41,820 nt of DNA from an uncultured Pelagibacteraceae bacterium (lineage in GTDB: Bacteria; Pseudomonadota; Alphaproteobacteria; Pelagibacterales; Pelagibacteraceae), in assembly GCA_902596675.1 (NCBI GenBank), contig CACJUO010000011.1, positions 1-41,820 on the forward strand, written 5' to 3'. Position numbers and translations under genes: made by a program. The notes under the pieces were generated by a model. That model did no database searches. It saw only the letters and a program-made list of their open reading frames with translations, and was not told the DNA's origin. Below are positions 26,836 through 34,957 of the stretch, piece after piece; within the stretch, counting starts at the first letter, position 1; the number at the start of each line of letters is the position of its first letter.

Positions 26836-27344
26836 AAATTAATGTAGACAGAAGTTTTCTAGAAATAAATTCAATAAGAGATTTAAACCCTTCAAAAAGT
26901 CCAGGACCAAACTTCAAAATCATTAAAGTAGACCCACCAGATTTCCATCTAAACAAATTTTTCTATAAGCAAATTGGAAGAAAGCATAGATGGATAGATA
27001 GGTTAACCTGGGGAGATAAAAAATGGATCGAGTATGTTGAAAATCCTAGAATAAAAACCTTTATTTTGAAGGATAATAACAACCTAGCTGGATATTATGA
27101 AACTATCCGCGATCTCGAACATAATCATTCTGAAATCGCATATTTCGGTATTTTAGAGGAATATTTTGGAAGGAAATGTGGAGGGTATCTCCTTACTCAG
27201 GCTATTAATAAATTATTTGAGGAAGGAATGATAAGAGTTTGGCTCCATACTTGCTCACTGGATCATAAAAATGCAATTAAAAATTACTTAGCGAGAGGAA
27301 TGCAAGTATTTAAAACAGAAAAAATAAATCTTGAGGTTAATTAA
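26832..27344 (+). CDS. GNAT-family N-acetyltransferase
   Basis: The 170-residue protein shows the GNAT fold in its C-terminal half: a strand EIAYFGILEEYFGRKCGGYLLTQAINKLFEEG (about 107-138) with the acetyl-CoA pyrophosphate loop in GRKCGG, then VWLHTCSLDHKNAIKNYLARGMQVFKTE, whose DHKNA-x-x-x-Y pattern is a GNAT motif B. The substrate is unknown. The start is GTG at 26832, overlapping the HIT stop by 4 bases; the next Met in frame lies far inside the fold, so GTG is preferred. Its end overlaps lolA on the other strand by 8 bases, leaving no space for a terminator. Confidence 0.87.
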   Translation: MKINVDRSFLEINSIRDLNPSKSPGPNFKIIKVDPPDFHLNKFFYKQIGRKHRWIDRLTWGDKKWIEYVENPRIKTFILKDNNNLAGYYETIRDLEHNHSEIAYFGILEEYFGRKCGGYLLTQAINKLFEEGMIRVWLHTCSLDHKNAIKNYLARGMQVFKTEKINLEVN

Positions 27345-27897
27345 TATATTTTTGTAAATAAAATATTTTTTCTTCAACAGTTATATTAATATTTACATCA
27401 CTCAAAAAGGTCTGTATTAAATTTTGATATATGTCTTTTGTCTCCCAACCAATTAAATCTAAACTACCTTTATCAAAAAAAACTTTAATTAAGTTATTTT
27501 CATGTTCAAATTTGAATACATGATGTAAAGGATAATTTTTATCACTTTCTACCTCATTCATTTTTGAAATCAAAAATTTTTTATCAAGAATAAAATTTAA
27601 AAGTGTTTTATCTAAGGGATATCTATAATAATTTTTGATTTTATCTGAATTAATGATTAGAGATTTACCATTTGAAACTAAAATTTTATTATAAATATCA
27701 TAATATTTACAACGAATTTTTTTTGGATATAAAATAATGCATTCACCTTTTTCAATATTATTGTTGTCTATCTTTTGTATAAATTTAAATTCTAAAGAGT
27801 TTATTTTTTCTAAATGACTTACAATCTCTTTATTTATAGAACTTTGAGCGTTTAAAGAAAAAAATATGCTAAAAAAAAAAACTAAATATTTTTTCAT
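27337..27897 (-). CDS. lolA: LolA-family outer-membrane lipoprotein carrier
   Basis: LolA is the periplasmic carrier that takes lipoproteins from the inner to the outer membrane. The 186-residue product has a signal peptide (MKKYLVFFFSIFFSLNAQSS) and the beta-rich arrangement of LolA: HLEKINSLEFKFIQKI near residues 28-43, then GECIILYPKKIRCKYYD, ILVSNGKSLIINSDK and LDLIGWETKDIYQN. Similarity is low, as it is for the family across alphaproteobacteria, so the adjacent ftsK gene, with which it overlaps by 4 bases (a common ftsK-lolA pair), helps the call. The glycine-zipper lipoprotein encoded in the his operon would be a possible client. Confidence 0.8.
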   Translation of the reverse strand: MKKYLVFFFSIFFSLNAQSSINKEIVSHLEKINSLEFKFIQKIDNNNIEKGECIILYPKKIRCKYYDIYNKILVSNGKSLIINSDKIKNYYRYPLDKTLLNFILDKKFLISKMNEVESDKNYPLHHVFKFEHENNLIKVFFDKGSLDLIGWETKDIYQNLIQTFLSDVNINITVEEKIFYLQKYIN

Positions 27898-29981
27898 TTG
27901 AGAACCTCTCTTTTGCCAACATGATTTGCTTGACTTACTTCTCCATTTGCTTCCATCTGATCAACTATTCTAGCTGCTCTATTGTAACCAATTTGTAGTT
28001 TCCTTTGTAAAAAAGATGTTGATGCTTTTTTTTCAGATTTAACAATTTCAAGAGCCGTTTTATACAGCTCATCTAGATTTTCATTATCTTTTGTATCGCT
28101 ATTTATCTCTTTTTCATCTGCAAAATTTAGAATTTCATCTACATAGTCTGGCTCAGCTTGATTTCTTAAAAATCTGTTTATTTTTTCAATTTCTCCCTCT
28201 GATACAAATGGAGCATGGATTCTTGTAACTCTATTTGCTGAGGTCATATAAAGCATATCTCCTTTACCGAGCAATTGTTCTGCTCCTTGCTCACCAAGAA
28301 TTGTTCTACTATCTATTTTAGAGGTAACTTGGAATGATATCCTTGTTGGAAAGTTTGCTTTTATTGTCCCTGTAATTACGTCAACACTCGGTCTCTGTGT
28401 TGCCATTATAATGTGAATTCCTGCTGCTCTAGCCATTTGTGAAAGCTTTTGAATGTAATTTTCTATATCTTTTCCTGCAACAAGCATTAAATCTGACATT
28501 TCATCAACAATTACTACTATATATGGCATAGAAATCTTATGTTTTTCGTTGTACCCATCAATATTTCTTACCCCTACTTTGGTCATAAGTTTGTATCTAC
28601 TCTCCATCTCTTTAACCACCCAGCCTAGAACCGAGGCAGCTTTTTTTGCTTCTGTAATCACTGGACATAATAAATGTGGGATCCCCTCATAAGTTGATAA
28701 TTCTAACATTTTTGGATCGATCAATATGAATTTACATTTTTCTGGTGAGTGTCTGTATAAAAGGGATAGAATAATTGTATTAATACAAACTGATTTACCT
28801 GATCCTGTCGTACCAGCAATAAGTAAATGAGGCATGCTACTCAAATCACTGGTTATTGGTACACCTGAAATACTTTTACCAAGAGCAATAGGAAGTTTTA
28901 CATCTTTCTTTTTATAACTAGCATCAGAAATAATTTCACTCAAGAAAACATTCTCTCGTTTAGGCTTCGGCAGTTCAATTCCAATAGTATTACTTCCTGG
29001 TATAGTTGCAATTCTAGCAGATTCTGAACTGGTATTTCTAGCAATATCCTCAGAAAGATTAATTATTTTTGACACTTTTACCCCTGGAGCAGGTTCAAAT
29101 TCATACAACGTAACAACGGGGCCTTGGCTTACTTTTTTTACCTCTCCCTCAACTCCAAAGTCCAATAAAATTTTTTCTAATGTTTTTTCATCAATTTTAT
29201 TCTCTGATAAGTTTTTATCTTTTTTAGAAGAAGTTTTTAAAAAATCTATTGTAGGTAGCTGATATTTTATTACTTTTTTGTTTGATGGTGTTACATTTTT
29301 ATCAAATGGGAAATTTTCCTGGACTCTAGTTTCATTGTTAACATAGTTATTCTCAATAATTTCATTTTCATTGAAGTCATTATAAATACTCTTACTCTGA
29401 GTTTTTGTAGTTTTAGTAAAAAGTTTAATAACAAATTTAAAATATTTTAACTTTAAATTTACACTTAGAAAAAAAAATAATAAAATTAAAATAATTAAAA
29501 TGATATAACTTACTTGATTATTTAAATTAATTAAATTTATTAAGAAAGTTCCCCCAAATAAATTGCCTATAAATCCATTGTTCCCATTAATTATAAGCCA
29601 GTATGTTTCTGTGTGAAAGACTGTAAAAAATAATGTTCCAGTTATTGAGTATAGAATTATAAAAAATAAACCTTCAACAATATGTAAAATCTTTTTTTCA
29701 ATTATTACTGATATAGATATAAAAAAAAAGGAGATTGGCACTAATAATGAAATTAAACCAATTGATTGATATAAAATGTCAGATGTATAACTACCTTTTA
29801 CACCTAATAAATTTTTAATTTCTGTATTTTCAGGAAAAATGAAGTTAGGATCTTCAGGCGAGTAACTAATTAATGATATTAGCAATAAAATTGATAAACA
29901 AAGTAAGGAAATACCCACTAATTCAGTAAACCTTTTAAATAGAAAATTAGCAGTTTTATCTAATAAATTTTTAATATTCAT
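27894..29981 (-). CDS. ftsK: DNA translocase FtsK
   Basis: FtsK pumps chromosomal DNA at the division septum and activates XerCD at dif. The 695-residue protein has four N-terminal membrane helices (about residues 20-45, 72-95, 100-125, 155-178), a short linker, the alpha/beta motor domains with Walker A AGTTGSGKSVCIN near residue 389 and Walker B YIVVIVDEMSDLM near 487, ending in a winged-helix gamma domain from about residue 630 (ALEIVKSEKKASTSFLQRKLQIGYNRAARIVDQMEANG) that reads KOPS sequences. The linker is much shorter than in E. coli, which is normal for streamlined species. It heads ftsK-lolA and is divergent from the ubiH-like gene. Confidence 0.97.
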   Translation of the reverse strand: MNIKNLLDKTANFLFKRFTELVGISLLCLSILLLISLISYSPEDPNFIFPENTEIKNLLGVKGSYTSDILYQSIGLISLLVPISFFFISISVIIEKKILHIVEGLFFIILYSITGTLFFTVFHTETYWLIINGNNGFIGNLFGGTFLINLINLNNQVSYIILIILILLFFFLSVNLKLKYFKFVIKLFTKTTKTQSKSIYNDFNENEIIENNYVNNETRVQENFPFDKNVTPSNKKVIKYQLPTIDFLKTSSKKDKNLSENKIDEKTLEKILLDFGVEGEVKKVSQGPVVTLYEFEPAPGVKVSKIINLSEDIARNTSSESARIATIPGSNTIGIELPKPKRENVFLSEIISDASYKKKDVKLPIALGKSISGVPITSDLSSMPHLLIAGTTGSGKSVCINTIILSLLYRHSPEKCKFILIDPKMLELSTYEGIPHLLCPVITEAKKAASVLGWVVKEMESRYKLMTKVGVRNIDGYNEKHKISMPYIVVIVDEMSDLMLVAGKDIENYIQKLSQMARAAGIHIIMATQRPSVDVITGTIKANFPTRISFQVTSKIDSRTILGEQGAEQLLGKGDMLYMTSANRVTRIHAPFVSEGEIEKINRFLRNQAEPDYVDEILNFADEKEINSDTKDNENLDELYKTALEIVKSEKKASTSFLQRKLQIGYNRAARIVDQMEANGEVSQANHVGKREVLK

Positions 29982-30044
29982 TTTGTCATTAATGATTTGT
30001 CACTTTGTATCATTTAATTTTTGTTGATAAAATTAAATAATATT

Positions 30045-31105
30045 ATGAATATTTGCCTTTTAGGAAATAATTTAACAAATCTAGTTTTAGCAAACGTATT
30101 ACTGAAGAAAAAGATCAGTGTTGACATTATCTCTAAAGTTAAACCATCTCTTTTAACAAATACTGTTAGAACGATTGCTATTTCAAGCGATAATTACAAA
30201 TTCTTGAGAGAAAATATAAAAGAAATTTCTAAACTGGGTTGGCCGACAAAAAAATTAAAATTTTTTCAGACAAAAAAAAATCATCAGAGTTATTTGAGTT
30301 CAAAAATAAAAATCAATATAATTTTTACTTATTAAAATATAGCTCTTTATATAATTTAATGAATAAAAACAAACTATTAAAATTTATTAAACTTAATAGT
30401 TATAGTTTAGATATTATTAAAAAACGAAATTACAATTTAATTATCAACTCAGAAATAAATAACCCAATAACAAAAAAATACTTCCAAAAAAAAATAGAAA
30501 AAAATTATAAATCTTTAGCCCATACAGCCATAATTGATCATAAAAAAATTGAAAACAGAATTGCCACTCAAATTTTTACTAAAAACGGCCCCTTGGCATT
30601 TCTTCCTTTGTCTAATAACCAAACTTCAATCGTATTTTCAAATAATTCAACAAAATTAATTGATAAATCTAGTCTTACCAAAATAATCAATAAATATAAT
30701 TATTTATATGAAATATCTAAAATCAGTGAAGTTGAGTCTGTTGGTATTAAGTTAATATTACTTCGAAACTATACTTTTAAAAATATTTTATCTTTTGGAG
30801 ATTTGATACATAAAGTCCATCCTCTAGCTGGACAAGGTTTTAATATGACCATAAGAGACATAAAATCTTTATCTAATATATTAGATGAAAATATTAGATT
30901 AGGTATTAATGATGGTGAGGTAATTGCTCAAAAATTCCAACAAAATAATAAGCATTTAAATTTCATTTATGGAATGGGCATAGATACTATAAATTCTTTT
31001 TTTAAACTCGATAATAAGTTAAAAAATAATCTATCCGGTCCTATATTTAAAATTTTAAAAGGAAATAAATTTTTGAATAAATACGCAACATTTTTGTCTA
31101 ATTAA
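30045..31105 (+). pseudogene. UbiH-family FAD monooxygenase, frameshifted at an A7 run
   Basis: The gene is broken into two overlapping frames. The first encodes residues 1-70 from ATG 30045 (an in-frame TTG at 30021 is less likely), the second continues from about 30239 to 31105. Adding one A to the run at 30248-30254, or a -1 shift there, yields one protein of about 353 residues. Its N-terminus is a FAD Rossmann start (MNICLLGNNLTNLVLANVLL) in which the usual GxGxxG glycines are mostly replaced by N, and RTIAISSDNYKFL follows as in UbiH. The C-terminal part has the signature GDLIHKVHPLAGQGFNMTIRDI. UbiH-type enzymes hydroxylate ubiquinone precursors. It could be a sequencing error, a real decayed gene, or a programmed or transcriptional slip. 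Confidence 0.82.
30248..30254 (+). other. A7 run, possible -1 slip or indel site
   Basis: Seven adenines in codon phase A-AAA-AAA (the last base of ACA followed by two lysine codons) fit the X-XXY-YYZ heptamer of -1 frameshift sites. The frame after the shift restores the UbiH reading (KIKIFSD). A second A9 run at 30272-30280 could also shift the frame. Whether the run is biological or an assembly error cannot be told from one sequence. Confidence 0.6.
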
Positions 31106-31116
31106 TAAAAATTTTT

Positions 31117-31758
31117 TTATTGCAAGGTTTTGTTATTAAAATTATCTACAATATAGGTATTCAAAATTTCCTCTAATTTTTCTTTTCTTATATTTAAATC
31201 TCTACTTTCTAATAAAACTTGTTTTTCCTCTAATGAAAATGGTGACGCCATTGAAAGAGTATTTATAGTTTGGTCTAAACTTTGCTTTTCAATTTCTTTC
31301 CAATTAATTTCATAACCTTGTCTTTTAAAAAGTCCTTTAAGATTTTGAAATATTAACTTCAAATCTGAAAATTTAATTTCATCTGATTTTTCAATTAAAT
31401 CACTTGAAAAATCCTCGTATTTTACCTCACATTCTCTGAATAAATTGTCATTATTTACTTCTTCCTTTATTTTAAATCTACATATTCCATTCAAAATAAT
31501 TAAATATCTACCATCATCTGTTTCATTAAAACTTGTTATTTTTCCAGCACATCCTACGTTGTGTAAATCTGGTTTTTTTAATTCTCCTGTTTTCTTTGGT
31601 TGAATCATACCTATCATACGGTCACTTTTCATACTTTTATCTATCATTTGAATATATCTAGGCTCAAAAATATTTAATGGCACAGTTGTGCGTGGAAATA
31701 TTATAAAGTTTGATAGAGGAAAAACTGGCAAAATTTTTGGAAGATCTTCTTTTTTCAT
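31117..31758 (-). CDS. LON N-terminal (substrate-binding) domain protein
   Basis: The 213-residue protein is a stand-alone LON N-terminal domain with no protease or ATPase part. LPVFPLSNFIIFPRTTVPLNIFEPRYIQMI (from residue about 7) and the GCAGKITSFNETDDGRYLIILNGICRFKI stretch are the conserved beta-barrel elements. The C-terminal half is helical. Its function in stand-alone form is unclear. The start chosen is the ATG at 31758, because the longer frame reaching 31794 would overlap the divergent TPR gene start at 31785 and adds only non-conserved residues. It converges on the frameshifted ubiH-like gene with an 11-base gap. Confidence 0.88.
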   Translation of the reverse strand: MKKEDLPKILPVFPLSNFIIFPRTTVPLNIFEPRYIQMIDKSMKSDRMIGMIQPKKTGELKKPDLHNVGCAGKITSFNETDDGRYLIILNGICRFKIKEEVNNDNLFRECEVKYEDFSSDLIEKSDEIKFSDLKLIFQNLKGLFKRQGYEINWKEIEKQSLDQTINTLSMASPFSLEEKQVLLESRDLNIRKEKLEEILNTYIVDNFNNKTLQ

Positions 31759-31784
31759 ATAATTTAAATTATAACATCTAATCA

Positions 31785-32537
31785 ATGAATTCAAATAATT
31801 TAGAAAAACAAAAAGAAGAAGTTTTAACTTTTTTTAAAGAAGAAAAATTTGAAGATGTTATTTACGCAGGTGAAAAGTTACTAAAACAGGCACAAAATGA
31901 TGCACAATTAATATTTTTATTAGGGTTAGCATCAATAAATATTCAAGATTTTGGTAATGCAGAAAACTATTTTAAAAGATTAATTTCATTTAAAAAAACT
32001 GCTGAAAATTTATATACATTGGCAAATATTCAAAAAAAACTTAAAAAATTTGATCACGCAATTATTTCATATGAAGAAGCTATAAAATTAAACCCTAACT
32101 TTTCTGAAGCATATAATAATTTAGGAAGCACATTAAAATCTTTAAATAAATACGAAGAAGCAATTTTAAATTATAAGAAATCCATAAATCTTAATAAAAA
32201 AAATTTTGAAGCATATTATAATCTTGCAAGCCTATATTTTATTTTAGAAAATTATATTGAGGCAATAGATTATTATAAATATATAATTAATTTGAAGACA
32301 AGAAATGAAGAAATTTGTGAAAAATATGTAATATGCTTATTTAAAATAGGTAAGAAAAATGAGATAAAAGATTTTGTCTTAAATATTATCTCAAAATATC
32401 CAAATAATAGAACTTTAAATAATCTATTAGGACAATCATTGTTATCTTTAAATTCTCACAAAGAAGGTTTATCTTACATACAGAAAGGGGCAGGCTTTTT
32501 GCAGCTCGATGAAAATGGAGTAAAATTATTAAAATGA
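31785..32537 (+). CDS. TPR-repeat protein
   Basis: The 250-residue protein consists of tandem tetratricopeptide repeats, at least five helix-turn-helix units from about residue 30 on; the clearest are KKFDHAIISYEEAIKLNPNFSEAYNNLGS, NKYEEAILNYKKSINLNKKNFEAYYNLAS and ENYIEAIDYYKYIIN. There is no signal peptide or membrane segment. It resembles the N-terminal half of the TPR-sulfotransferase encoded 0.6 kb further on, including its first 90 residues, so both probably come from one ancestral TPR scaffold. It overlaps the 2OG-Fe(II) oxygenase gene by 4 bases, suggesting that it presents a substrate or partner to that oxygenase; this is inference. No catalytic domain is visible. Confidence 0.9.
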   Translation: MNSNNLEKQKEEVLTFFKEEKFEDVIYAGEKLLKQAQNDAQLIFLLGLASINIQDFGNAENYFKRLISFKKTAENLYTLANIQKKLKKFDHAIISYEEAIKLNPNFSEAYNNLGSTLKSLNKYEEAILNYKKSINLNKKNFEAYYNLASLYFILENYIEAIDYYKYIINLKTRNEEICEKYVICLFKIGKKNEIKDFVLNIISKYPNNRTLNNLLGQSLLSLNSHKEGLSYIQKGAGFLQLDENGVKLLK

Positions 32538-33130
32538 AAAGGGTAAATCTGAGTACTCAAAAATCTCCGAATTTTATTGGATGCTGGTATCTTGAAGATA
32601 AAAGCATTAGTAAAGGTATAATTGATTTTTTTGAGAATAATCAATCTCTTCAAAAAAAAGGATCTACAGCGAAAGGAATCGAAGAAAATAGAAAAAAATC
32701 GACAGATATAACAATAAGTCCAAATAAATTATCAGATATAAAATATAAAGTTTTTCAAGATTATTTTTCTGAACTTCAAAAATGCTTTTTGGATTACAGA
32801 GAACAATGGCCTTTTGTAAAAGACTTCTTAACAAAAGTTAATGTTGGACCTTTTAATGTACAAAAATATTTTCCTGGGGACCACTTTGCAGCCTTGCATT
32901 CTGAAAGAACAGGTCTGTCAACATTACACAGAATTTTTGCTTTTATGACGTATTTAAACGATGTTAATGATGGAGGCACTACTGACTTTGATCATTATGG
33001 TTTAAAAATTAAGCCTGAAAATAATAAAACGTTAATTTGGCCAGCTGAGTGGACGCATGCACATACTGGGTCAGTACTAAAAAGTGGAACAAAGTACATA
33101 ATTACAGGTTGGTTTGATTTTGCTTCATAA
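32534..33130 (+). CDS. 2OG-Fe(II) oxygenase of prolyl-hydroxylase type
   Basis: The 198-residue protein has a double-stranded beta-helix resembling prolyl 4-hydroxylase. The likely iron ligands are H122 and E124 in LHSERTGLSTLHR, with Glu where most family members have Asp, and H175 or H177 in WTHAHTGS. The 2-oxoglutarate-binding basic residue is probably K187 in SGTKYIITGWF. GGTTDF near 147-152 fits the core strand. The start ATG lies at the TPR stop codon (4-base overlap). Substrate unknown; a partner TPR protein suggests a protein or peptide target. Small oxygenases of this type occur in marine bacteria and cyanophages. Confidence 0.85.
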   Translation: MKRVNLSTQKSPNFIGCWYLEDKSISKGIIDFFENNQSLQKKGSTAKGIEENRKKSTDITISPNKLSDIKYKVFQDYFSELQKCFLDYREQWPFVKDFLTKVNVGPFNVQKYFPGDHFAALHSERTGLSTLHRIFAFMTYLNDVNDGGTTDFDHYGLKIKPENNKTLIWPAEWTHAHTGSVLKSGTKYIITGWFDFAS

Positions 33131-33165
33131 ATTGAATATTCAAAGTCTAAATTTCATTTAATTAA

Positions 33166-34806
33166 ATGAACTCTAAAATTATTTTAAATAATAAAAAAAT
33201 TATACTAGATAATTTTAACAAAGGAAAATTTGAAAAAGTTATTAAACTTGGAAAGAAATTTTTAAAAATAAATAAAGATTTTCAGGTGTTATATGCATTA
33301 GGTTTAACATATTTAACTTTAAAAAACTATTTAGAAGCTGAAAAGTTTTTTAGAAATATTATTTTATTTAAGCCTAATGCAGAAAATTACTACATCTATG
33401 GTAACATTCATAAACAACTAAAAAATTATAACGAAGCATCAAAATATTTTTCAAAAGCTATAAATTTAAAATATGATTACTCAGAAGCTTACAATAATTT
33501 AGGAAATACTAAGTTTAAGTTAGGACTCATAGATCAGGCAGTCAAAAACTACCAAAATGCAATAAAATTCAATAAAAAAAATATCCCAGCATATTTCAAT
33601 TTAGCACACGCATACAATGAAGAAAAAAATTTTGATGATCTTAAAAAAGTACTTCAAGAAGTATTAAAAATAGATGAAAAAAATACTACCGCCTTAAATG
33701 ACCTTGGATATTTAAATTTAATTCTTGGAAATGTAGATGAAGGAAGAAAATTATTTGAAAAAGTAATAAACATTGATGATAAGCACATAAGAGCTTTTAA
33801 AAATTACTTTTTAATTACTAAAATTACAAAAGATAACAAATTTTTTAAAAAACTAGAGAAAATTGATTTATCAAATGTAAATGATGAAGATAAAATATTT
33901 GCATATACCAGTCTTAGTAAATGTAATTTTGATCTAAATAATTCTGATTTAGCACTTAAATATCTTGCAGAGTCACATAAAGTAAAAAAAATCAAGTCAA
34001 ATTTTAATCTTGAAGATCAAAATAAACTTTTTGAGAAAATTAAAAAAATTTTTGAAAAAAATCAATATATGTATAATGAGCATAAGGATGAACTAAAATT
34101 CACACCAATTTTCATTCTTGGTATGCCAAGATCTGGAACAACTCTTTTAGAACAAGTTCTTTCATCTCATTCCAAAATACATGGTGCAGGAGAACTTAAC
34201 TATTTACCTAAAATAATCGATAATGTGAACCTAGATAACATTAAAAATTTTGATAGTTTTATAAAAACTTTAAGATCTGAATATTATAAAAAAGTGAAAC
34301 AATTAAGTGATAAAAAATTTATTATTGACAAATTACCAATGAATTTTAGATGGATAGGATTTATTGTTAAAGCTTTTCCAGAGGCTAAGATAATTCATAT
34401 TCAAAGAAATCCAATGGCTATTTGTTGGTCAAATTATAAAATTAATTTCCCTGATTCTGGAATGGATTATTCTCTTAGTCAAAAGGATACTGCAGAATAT
34501 TATATATTATATAATGACCTTATGAAATTTTGGTCAAAGAATCTTAAAGAAAAAATAATAAATATTAACTATGAAAATTTTGTTAATGACTTTGTAAATC
34601 AAACAAACAGTCTAATTGAGAAACTTGGCATAAAATGGGAGGAAAATCTAAAAAATTACAACAAAAATAACAAACCAGTTCAAACCGCTTCTCTTTTGCA
34701 GGTAAGAGGAAAAATAAAAAAAAACACATCCGAGGAATGGAAAAAATATAGAGATCATTTAAAAATTATGCAAGAAACTCTAGATACAGCCAAAATAAAA
34801 TATTAA
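33166..34806 (+). CDS. TPR-sulfotransferase fusion
   Basis: The 546-residue protein joins N-terminal TPRs (about residues 1-240) to a C-terminal PAPS-dependent sulfotransferase domain. TPR examples are KNYNEASKYFSKAINLKYDYSEAYNNLGN and LIDQAVKNYQNAIKFNKKN. The catalytic domain has the 5'-phosphosulfate loop FILGMPRSGTTLLEQVLSSH near residue 315, GAGELNYLPK, KLPMNFRWIGFI and the 3'-phosphate motif IIHIQRNPMAICWSNY near 408; QTASLLQVRGKI is the usual C-terminal block. This type differs from the small sulfotransferases of the window and is closer to the tyrosylprotein-sulfotransferase-like group with PRSGTT, so a protein target is possible. It follows the oxygenase gene after 35 bases. Confidence 0.92.
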   Translation: MNSKIILNNKKIILDNFNKGKFEKVIKLGKKFLKINKDFQVLYALGLTYLTLKNYLEAEKFFRNIILFKPNAENYYIYGNIHKQLKNYNEASKYFSKAINLKYDYSEAYNNLGNTKFKLGLIDQAVKNYQNAIKFNKKNIPAYFNLAHAYNEEKNFDDLKKVLQEVLKIDEKNTTALNDLGYLNLILGNVDEGRKLFEKVINIDDKHIRAFKNYFLITKITKDNKFFKKLEKIDLSNVNDEDKIFAYTSLSKCNFDLNNSDLALKYLAESHKVKKIKSNFNLEDQNKLFEKIKKIFEKNQYMYNEHKDELKFTPIFILGMPRSGTTLLEQVLSSHSKIHGAGELNYLPKIIDNVNLDNIKNFDSFIKTLRSEYYKKVKQLSDKKFIIDKLPMNFRWIGFIVKAFPEAKIIHIQRNPMAICWSNYKINFPDSGMDYSLSQKDTAEYYILYNDLMKFWSKNLKEKIININYENFVNDFVNQTNSLIEKLGIKWEENLKNYNKNNKPVQTASLLQVRGKIKKNTSEEWKKYRDHLKIMQETLDTAKIKY

Positions 34807-34877
34807 ATGTTTTAAGATTAATATTTGACTATTGCTTAATTTCAAAAAAACTACTACTTTCAACACTTATAGAACAA

Positions 34878-34952
34878 GCGGGCATAGCTCAGTGGTAGAG
34901 CGTCTCGTTGCCAACGAGAAGGTCGTGGGTTCGAGTCCCATTGCCCGCTCCA
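34878..34952 (+). tRNA. trnG: tRNA-Gly (GCC)
   Basis: The 75-base gene folds into a cloverleaf: acceptor GCGGGCA pairs with TGCCCGC, D arm GCTCAGTGGTAGAGC, anticodon stem TCTCG/CGAGA enclosing loop TTGCCAA with anticodon GCC at 34910-34912, T arm with TTCGAGT loop. The discriminator base is T and CCA is encoded at the 3' end. It reads GGC and GGU glycine codons. A sulfotransferase start codon lies 5 bases after its 3' end. Translation through this tRNA gives the spurious peptide GHSSVVERL, which should not be annotated as protein. Confidence 0.98.
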
Positions 34953-34957
34953 AAATT

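Noticed and set aside
34825-34873. Promoter for tRNA-Gly from TTGACT (34825) and TATAGA (34868)
   Set aside because: The spacing to each other or to the tRNA start is wrong for a sigma-70 promoter, so I do not call it.
34878-34952. tRNA-Gly as an attachment site of a mobile island
   Set aside because: No integrase gene and no second copy of the tRNA 3' end were seen in the window.
34832-34957. N-terminal extension of the third small sulfotransferase through the tRNA (GHSSVVERL peptide)
   Set aside because: It is the translation of the tRNA-Gly gene. Paralogues start at the ATG that aligns with 34958.
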